Assembly (NCBI GenBank): GCA_003445835.1
Contig: DMCI01000031.1
Coordinates: 1-20,023, forward strand
Origin: Clostridiales bacterium
Lineage (GTDB): Bacteria > Bacillota > Clostridia > Christensenellales > CAG-1252
Direction of reading: 5' to 3'
Length of the DNA stretch: 20,023 nt
This document shows positions 15,141 through 20,023 of the stretch, in pieces. Each line of letters begins with the position of its first letter. The first letter of the stretch is position 1. The notes under the pieces were generated by a model. That model was not told the origin of the DNA, ran no database searches, and saw nothing but the letters and a program-made list of their open reading frames with translations. The translations under genes and the position numbers were made by a program.

Positions 15141-18002
15141 ATGAAGAAAAAGTTGTGGTTGATTTTGTTCACCGTGATCCTTGTCGTTTGTATTACGGCG
15201 ACCTTTGTCGCGTGCGGCAACAAAGAAGCGGATGAAGAGGGCGGCGCAAGCATCGCCGCCGACTACGATTATACGTTGATCGAAAACAAGATCAACGAGA
15301 TCGCAGGTACGGACGGCATTTTTATCAAGTTGCATGCGCAAACCTCCGCGACCGGAGAAACCGACCAGTCGTTTGACGTAGCGCTCGGCATCAAAAACGA
15401 CATTTACTACTTTAAGGATCAAGAAAACGAATATTACTACGACCTTTCTTCCGACGTAAAAGCCGTGGTCTACAGTAAGGAAGACGGCGTCTGGAGCAAA
15501 GAGGAAACGGCGTACAACGCGTACTTGACCAAAGCGCAATACGTGCAGGTCGCCAAAGGCGCGTCTGCGGGCATCATCGGGTACATGGGCTTCTACTCCG
15601 GCTTGAGCGGCAACGCTGTCAAGTCCTCCGCAACGGTGGCGGGGCGCGCTTGCGACAAGTACACCATCAAGGAGACCGCCGCGGCAAGCGCCTATTCGTT
15701 GGAAGTTTGCATCGACAAAGCAACCGGCGTTTGCTTAAAGTACGCGGCAAGCGGCGCGGTGCCTACCGCAAGAGCGGGCGTCAGTTTGGAATGCACCGAG
15801 TTCAACACCTCTTATACGCCCGTTTTGCCCACCGTGGGCGGCGGCAATAGCCAAGGTAACGGTGGCAGCGGAGAACAAGGCTGCAACGGGGGCAGCGGTT
15901 CGGGCGAAGGCGGCAACGGAAGCCAAGGCTCCGGCGAAGGCGGCTCGGGTCAGGGCGGCAACGGCGAAGTGCTCGTCCCGAGCAATTTCTCCGGCAAAAA
16001 ACTTACCGTTACCAACGTCAACGTGCAGACGCAAGACGCCGGCTATCGCAGGGAAGCGGAAGCGATCTTCAGCGACGCGACGGCTTCGTTGTTTTCGGAC
16101 GCGACCTTTGAACTTGTTAACGCCGAAGGCATTATGTTCGGTAATTTTACCGTCCCCAACGACGGAAACGTTGCGCAACTTTCCACTTTTAAATGTTACG
16201 ACTTTGAGGATGGGGAATATTTTTACGACTTTCCCTCCGTCTACGACAGTATTACGCTCAGCTACGTCGTCGGCGCGTATGTCTTACACATTCCGCAGCC
16301 GGTAGGAAACGGCGCGACGGTGGTGGACGTTGGGTTGACGATGACCGCTTCCGCCGATTCTCCCATGCGTGCGGACGTGCCCACCGACCCCAACGGCGAC
16401 GCTTTTGACGCGCGGTACCAGGTTACGCAGGAAATGTGGAAAGACATCTTTACCAACAAAACGAATTTGAACGGCGGCAACTTTACCGTTTCGTATTTCA
16501 GCACGGCGCCGACTTCCGTCGCCGGCACTTTTAAGGTGGACGGCAACAAGTACAGCGATACTTGGTCAAACGGCGGTCTGTACTATGAAAAGACGGGGGC
16601 TATGCCAAATGCGTCCGGTGCGTACGCTTATACCGTCTATTTGCCTAACGGCACGCAATCTCCTGCATTTTACAAAGGGGCGTTCTTCGATCAATGGCTC
16701 GGCACCATTCCCGCTCCCTTCTTAAACAAGGCGACGTACGGGGAATATACCCATTATTACACGATCGGAAGCTTCCGCTATACGCCGGAAGGGGAGTCGC
16801 AACCGCGTGATATCAGAAACTTTAAGGTGATGTTCTACGAAGGACGGATCACGATGATCCAGTACGAAGAGTACGGCTATTCTTACAACTTCGCCTACAG
16901 CAATTACGAAGAAACGACCGTGACCCTTCCGGGTGAAAGCGGCAATCAAAGCACGACCGTCCCGACGAGCGCTGCGGAAGTCCACGCGTTGCTGACGAAC
17001 AAGGTGTTGGCTTACAATATGGTGACCAACAACTCGGGCAGGCTGGACAACGATGAACTCGAGGTGGCGCGCGAAGCGTCGCAAAACGCCGTTCTTACGA
17101 TTTTTGAAGACAACGAGTTTGAACTTCATTTTGATAAACTGTTCGATTACGACGTAGCTTATTCGATCGAATCCACCTTCTACGGCACCTACGAACTTAC
17201 GGGTTCGGGCACCGATACCCGCGGCGATTATTTTGCGGGCAGCGCGGCGATCACCACTTCCGTCGTGGACGGGGAGGTCGACACCGACAGCTTTTATCAA
17301 AACGTCAGATGGTATACCGATCTGAACTTGTTCCGCATCAATATGGACGATTACTTCATCTATTTTGAGATCACCGAAGGCACGCCCACCCATATCGCTA
17401 TTCCCGAAAACGGCGGAAACGGCGGTGGAAACGGCAGTGGAAACGGCGGGGAAGGCGGAGGCACCCAAGGCGGCGAAAACGTAAGGACTACCATTTATAC
17501 CGACTTTGGCACGGAAACCGATTTGCACGATACGGTCATGCGCTTAGGTATGGGCGACGGCGTCAAGATCGTTATGACCATAGACGAAAATACGTATACG
17601 TTCGTGGGCAAAGAAGGCGTCTTCTTTACGGACGTCGACGGGTTTAGTATGTACTACGATCTGCGTGACGAAGAAAACATCGACTGTTATTATTACGACG
17701 GAGAAAACTGGGGTGTTGAGCCACTTGATTCTTTGGATGCGGCGCGGAGCGCGATGCTTTCTGTGTTCAATTATCATTATGCGAATTATGACAGTGCGAC
17801 GCGTACCGAAAAATCCGTAACGATCGGCAAATCGGAGGTTTCCGCCTATCGTTACGAAACCGATAACGGCGACGTGTTTGAACTGGATCAAAATACCGGT
17901 ATCGTTCTCTATTACAACGACGGAGACGGCTGGATCGAGGAAGTTACCACCTTCCTTTTGGGCGACGACGTCGAGGATATTGAACTTCCCGCGCTTCTGT
18001 GA
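15141..18002 (+). CDS. Large modular surface lipoprotein with alternating repeated domains
   Basis: The 953-residue product starts MKKKLWLILFTVILVVCITA and has a lipobox-like TFVAC, giving Cys25 as probable lipidation site, so it is likely anchored to the outer face of the membrane. An in-frame TTG at 15123 is rejected because GGGGA precedes the ATG at 15141. Two Gly/Asn/Ser linkers (about 232-276 and 757-779) divide it. I read domain order A1 (27-231), linker, B1 (284-410), A2 (423-598), B2 (607-755), linker, A3 (783-953). A1 and A3 share a YYDL...DGxW stretch and a late segment ending in a Tyr/Asp strand (DKATGVCLKY versus DQNTGIVLYY). B1 and B2 share an FxDxxFEL core. I do not recognise the family; A resembles LolA/LppX-like beta folds only in general pattern. 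No catalytic motif is visible. Confidence 0.85.
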   Translation: MKKKLWLILFTVILVVCITATFVACGNKEADEEGGASIAADYDYTLIENKINEIAGTDGIFIKLHAQTSATGETDQSFDVALGIKNDIYYFKDQENEYYYDLSSDVKAVVYSKEDGVWSKEETAYNAYLTKAQYVQVAKGASAGIIGYMGFYSGLSGNAVKSSATVAGRACDKYTIKETAAASAYSLEVCIDKATGVCLKYAASGAVPTARAGVSLECTEFNTSYTPVLPTVGGGNSQGNGGSGEQGCNGGSGSGEGGNGSQGSGEGGSGQGGNGEVLVPSNFSGKKLTVTNVNVQTQDAGYRREAEAIFSDATASLFSDATFELVNAEGIMFGNFTVPNDGNVAQLSTFKCYDFEDGEYFYDFPSVYDSITLSYVVGAYVLHIPQPVGNGATVVDVGLTMTASADSPMRADVPTDPNGDAFDARYQVTQEMWKDIFTNKTNLNGGNFTVSYFSTAPTSVAGTFKVDGNKYSDTWSNGGLYYEKTGAMPNASGAYAYTVYLPNGTQSPAFYKGAFFDQWLGTIPAPFLNKATYGEYTHYYTIGSFRYTPEGESQPRDIRNFKVMFYEGRITMIQYEEYGYSYNFAYSNYEETTVTLPGESGNQSTTVPTSAAEVHALLTNKVLAYNMVTNNSGRLDNDELEVAREASQNAVLTIFEDNEFELHFDKLFDYDVAYSIESTFYGTYELTGSGTDTRGDYFAGSAAITTSVVDGEVDTDSFYQNVRWYTDLNLFRINMDDYFIYFEITEGTPTHIAIPENGGNGGGNGSGNGGEGGGTQGGENVRTTIYTDFGTETDLHDTVMRLGMGDGVKIVMTIDENTYTFVGKEGVFFTDVDGFSMYYDLRDEENIDCYYYDGENWGVEPLDSLDAARSAMLSVFNYHYANYDSATRTEKSVTIGKSEVSAYRYETDNGDVFELDQNTGIVLYYNDGDGWIEEVTTFLLGDDVEDIELPALL

Positions 18003-18011
18003 TAAGAGGGT

Positions 18012-18047
18012 AAAAAAACACCATCGGTTTCCCGATGGTGTTTTTTT
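18012..18047. terminator. Bidirectional intrinsic terminator
   Basis: CACCATCGG (18019-18027) and CCGATGGTG (18032-18040) form a 9-base stem with a TTTC loop, flanked by seven A on the left and seven T on the right. It can stop transcripts of both the lipoprotein gene (+) and the convergent membrane protein gene (-). Confidence 0.93.
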
Positions 18048-18061
18048 GTTGTGAAATGATC

Positions 18062-18574
18062 TTACTTGTCGTTGTGCGCTGCACCGCTGATCAAAAAGGC
18101 CGCAAAGGTCAGCACCATGATGACGAGCATCACGACGGAGATGATAAGCAGGGCGGTGAACAAGCGATTTTCGCTCTTTTTGTCCGACTTACCGCGCAGG
18201 CGGGCAAACAAAACGATGGAAGCGATGTTAAACGGCAGTTGCGCGATGCCGAAGATGGCGGTAAACACAAGCCCGATCGTCGCGCCGAAAACGGCGGCGA
18301 TCGCGTCGCCGAAATCGTGTACGCCTTTTATCATCGGGAGGTACAAAAAGACGGAAGCGTAATATTCGCAGACGGCAAAGAGGCATAGTGTGATGAAAAA
18401 TACGATGAACGCCGCCACTTTGGAGCCGGTTTTGTAAGCCTTTTTGCGTTCCGTTTCGGAAGCTTCCTTCAAAGCGGACGCGTCCTCCTCCGTGGGTACG
18501 TATTCGACCGTGGGTTCGGAAACGGGCGTTTCGACAGACTGCTCTTCTTGAAAATTCTTTTCTTCTTCCGACAT
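18062..18574 (-). CDS. Small membrane protein with acidic N-terminal tail, function unknown
   Basis: The 170-residue protein starts MSEEEKNFQEEQSVETPVSE. Residues 1-45 are strongly acidic and probably disordered. Hydrophobic segments follow at about 52-77, 86-126 (long enough for two spans) and 138-163, with a basic loop RLRGKSDKKSENR between the last two. AGGAGT on the - strand (18583-18588) lies eight bases before the start. The gene is convergent with the lipoprotein gene and has its own promoter upstream. I do not recognise a family; it looks like the small multi-span proteins with acidic cytoplasmic tails common in Clostridia. Confidence 0.8.
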   Translation of the reverse strand: MSEEEKNFQEEQSVETPVSEPTVEYVPTEEDASALKEASETERKKAYKTGSKVAAFIVFFITLCLFAVCEYYASVFLYLPMIKGVHDFGDAIAAVFGATIGLVFTAIFGIAQLPFNIASIVLFARLRGKSDKKSENRLFTALLIISVVMLVIMVLTFAAFLISGAAHNDK

Positions 18575-18594
18575 AATCAGATACTCCTTTTTTT

Positions 18595-18607
18595 ACGCGC
18601 TTCGCGT
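18595..18607 (-). promoter_or_regulatory. Small hairpin at the 5' end of the minus-strand transcript
   Basis: ACGCG (18595-18599) and CGCGT (18603-18607) are complementary around a three-base loop, directly at the predicted start of transcription on the - strand. It may stabilise the transcript. Confidence 0.35.
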
Positions 18608-18614
18608 GTATTTC

Positions 18615-18643
18615 ATTGTAGCAAATATAAAAATTTTTGGCAA
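18615..18643 (-). promoter_or_regulatory. Sigma-A-type promoter of the minus-strand membrane protein
   Basis: Read on the - strand, TTGCCA (18638-18643) and TACAAT (18615-18620) are 17 bases apart, with TGC just before the -10 (extended -10). The expected start is near 18608, giving a leader of about 34 bases that includes the ribosome binding site. Confidence 0.8.
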
Positions 18644-18712
18644 CCCGTCCTTTTTTATATCATTTTGTAAAAAAAATATTTCGCAACAAAGTCAGTCCAT
18701 ATTGACAAAAAT

Positions 18713-18739
18713 AAAAATGCCCGAAAAATGGGAATTTTT
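18713..18739. repeat. Inverted repeat in the divergent intergenic region
   Basis: AAAAAT plus CCC (18713-18722) pairs with GGG plus ATTTTT (18730-18739), with one G-A mismatch. On the - strand the element ends in a T-rich stretch, so it could be a weak terminator for upstream antisense transcription. The low GC content of the stem makes this uncertain. Confidence 0.4.
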
Positions 18740-18754
18740 GCCTCCGAAACCGAT

Positions 18755-18772
18755 TATTAAGAATTCTTAATA
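18755..18772. promoter_or_regulatory. 18-bp perfect palindrome, candidate operator
   Basis: TATTAAGAATTCTTAATA is perfectly self-complementary and ends 24 bases before the extended -10 of the + strand promoter, overlapping its upstream region. AT-rich palindromes arise by chance more easily than GC-rich ones, but 18 bases is long. A dimeric regulator site is the simplest reading. Confidence 0.5.
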
Positions 18773-18795
18773 TTCTCCGCGCATAGTTATTTATA

Positions 18796-18804
18796 TGGTA
18801 TAAT
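18796..18804 (+). promoter_or_regulatory. Extended -10 promoter of the acidic protein gene
   Basis: TGGTATAAT (18796-18804) is a perfect extended -10 box. The -35 position (TCCGCG) is poor, as is common with extended -10 promoters or activated promoters. Transcription would start near 18811. Confidence 0.6.
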
Positions 18805-18810
18805 GAATAA

Positions 18811-18990
18811 ACGAGGCGGTGCTCTCAAAACTGTTTTGTTTTCGGAATGTGCGAAAAATGCGTGTTTTTTGAAAATAAAGCCGTTTGCGGGCGTCGTCCG
18901 AGGAAAGGATTCGGCATTGTGAAAAGGGCAGGGATGCGGTTTTTTTGGCGTTTCCGTGGCCTTTTCAGCAGTGTAGGACAGGAGGTTAAT
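18811..18990 (+). other. Long 5' leader before the TTG start of the acidic protein gene
   Basis: About 180 bases separate the predicted transcription start from the TTG start. The stretch is in frame with the gene and free of stops from 18811, with possible upstream starts at 18847 (ATG), 18919 (GTG) and 18934 (ATG), none with a good ribosome binding site. I see only short helices (CCGA/TCGG near 18899-18915) and a seven-T run at about 18940; no known RNA family is recognised. Confidence 0.4.
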
Positions 18991-20023
18991 TTGGCTCTCA
19001 ATTGGTTCTTTGGAAAAAAGAAGGACAAGGACTCTGTCGACAAAACGGAAGTTTTACCGACGGAGGCAACCTCTGAAGCCTTACAATCCGAAGCCGAAAG
19101 CGTAACGCCTGACGAAGTCGTTACTCCGGAAGCGGAAGAGGTGACCGACTCCGTTGCGGAAGAAACCGCGATCGAAGTTGCTCCCGAAGAATCTGCGGAG
19201 GAGATCTCTCCCGCCGATCCTCTTCTTTTATCCGAAGATGCTCCCGTTGAAGAAGCCTCTGTCGAAGAGCCCGTTTCGGAAGCTCCCGTTGAGGAAGAGC
19301 CCGTCGAGATTCCCGTTGAAGGTGCGGAAGCATCCGACGAAAAGTTTACGGTGACCGCTTCGGTCGCGGACGATGCCGAAGAAGCCGCCCCCGCCTCGGA
19401 AGAAGCGGAAGAAGTCGCCGCGGCGGAAGAACCCGTCGACCTCGGCAACGAGCAAATCCCCGAAGAATTTTTGCAAGACGACATCGGTTTCGTGCCGACC
19501 ATCACGCCCGAAGCGCAACCTGCTCCCGCGGAAGAACAAGCGCAGGCGCAACCCGTCGAAGAGACCCCTGCGGGCGAAGGCGCGCAAGAAGGCGATCAAG
19601 GCTTTGTGATGGACGACGAATATCTTCGCGCATTCATGGAAGAAGGCGCGATGGACGACTATATTTACAGCGGCACCTTTGAAGAGAGGCAGGAAGCCCT
19701 TGACAGGATCGCCGACAACGCCGAGACCCTTGCGGAAGAAGGGACGGCCCTCCTGGAACAAAAAGAAAAAGAAAAGGAAGAGCAGCAAAAGCTTGAACCT
19801 CGTTACAACGAAAAGGGCGAGCTTTTGGACGAGCACGGCAAAGCGGTGCTCAAGCGCTCTTTGGAAAACAAACTCATTCTTGCCGATCCGCGCGAGCGCA
19901 GGTATTACAACCGTCTGAAAAACGAACTTCTTGCCTACGAAGGCATCAAGGCGGAGATGCAGACGGCGACCGAAGTGTTCCGTCACGGCAAGCAAGTCGT
20001 CGCCCGCTTATCCGTTGCGGGCT
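18991..20023 (+). CDS. Acidic, coiled-coil-containing protein, 3' truncated, function unknown
   Basis: The frame is open from TTG at 18991 to the window end (344 codons). AGGAGGT (18980-18986) lies four bases before TTG, which makes it the best start. The protein starts MALNWFFGKKKDKDS, then has a long acidic Glu/Ala/Pro/Val segment (about 17-210), presumably disordered. A charged helical stretch follows at about 225-275 (LEQKEKEKEEQQKL). The last part includes LENKLILADPRERRYYNRLK and NELLAYEGIKAEM. That pattern recalls a module, as I remember it, repeated in hypothetical clostridial proteins (KLI-D-YY-LKN-LL-Y-GVK). Function is unknown. The C-terminus is outside the window. Confidence 0.75.
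   Translation, partial: MALNWFFGKKKDKDSVDKTEVLPTEATSEALQSEAESVTPDEVVTPEAEEVTDSVAEETAIEVAPEESAEEISPADPLLLSEDAPVEEASVEEPVSEAPVEEEPVEIPVEGAEASDEKFTVTASVADDAEEAAPASEEAEEVAAAEEPVDLGNEQIPEEFLQDDIGFVPTITPEAQPAPAEEQAQAQPVEETPAGEGAQEGDQGFVMDDEYLRAFMEEGAMDDYIYSGTFEERQEALDRIADNAETLAEEGTALLEQKEKEKEEQQKLEPRYNEKGELLDEHGKAVLKRSLENKLILADPRERRYYNRLKNELLAYEGIKAEMQTATEVFRHGKQVVARLSVAG

Noticed and set aside
15834..15970. GC-rich repetitive stretch that could be read as a DNA repeat array
   Set aside because: It stays in frame and encodes a Gly/Asn/Ser linker; no regular repeat-spacer spacing is present, so it is not a CRISPR or other array.
18899..18906. GAGGAAAG resembling the conserved 5' part of RNase P RNA
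   Set aside because: The other universally conserved RNase P RNA elements are absent around it.
19228..19995. Minus-strand frame rich in Phe/Arg opposite the acidic protein gene
   Set aside because: It is the antisense of Glu/Ala/Lys codons. The + strand frame has a ribosome binding site and promoter.

Overview
The window is the 3' part of the S10-spc-alpha ribosomal protein supercluster of a bacterium, followed by three unrelated envelope-type genes and the start of a fourth. Firmicutes (Clostridia) traits are: a short zinc-binding S14 (RpsZ), Cys-containing L24, S4 and L36, a Cys-type zinc LID in adenylate kinase, a KOW-domain gene between map and infA, and a long L17 of the kind I recall from Lachnospiraceae. 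Strong AGGAGG ribosome binding sites and compact gene spacing agree with this. An uncultured gut-type clostridial lineage is my best guess, not a demonstrated assignment.

Region 1 (1-13357) runs entirely on the + strand: rplB (5' truncated)-rpsS-rplV-rpsC-rplP-rpmC-rpsQ-rplN-rplX-rplE-rpsZ-rpsH-rplF-rplR-rpsE-rpmD-rplO-secY-adk-map-KOW gene-infA-rpmJ, then a 117-base gap with a strongly folded potential leader RNA, then rpsM-rpsK-rpsD-rpoA-rplQ and an intrinsic terminator. The genes supply ribosome subunits, the Sec translocon pore, nucleotide balance, N-terminal Met removal, initiation factor 1 and the RNA polymerase alpha subunit. Five gene pairs overlap by 1-4 bases. Several ribosomal proteins have lineage-specific additions: an S3 insertion, an enlarged S4 zinc knuckle, a 52-residue Lys/Ala/Glu tail on L24, a long L17, and N-terminal extensions on L5 and L22.

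Region 2 (13358-18050) starts with intergenic DNA holding a good extended -10 promoter bracketed by an inverted repeat. It drives a 12-membrane-segment protein with a C-terminal LuxR-type DNA-binding domain. Next, behind a promoter preceded by an 11-bp-period direct repeat, comes a very large lipoprotein that appears to be built from alternating repeats of two domain types joined by Gly/Asn linkers. A bidirectional terminator closes this region. A regulator-target relation between the two genes is a reasonable hypothesis from layout.

Region 3 (18051-20023) has a small acidic-tailed membrane protein on the - strand. It is separated by a 416-base intergenic region, which contains divergent promoters and an 18-bp palindrome, from a + strand gene encoding a very acidic, coiled-coil-containing protein. 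That gene runs off the window end and probably starts with TTG.
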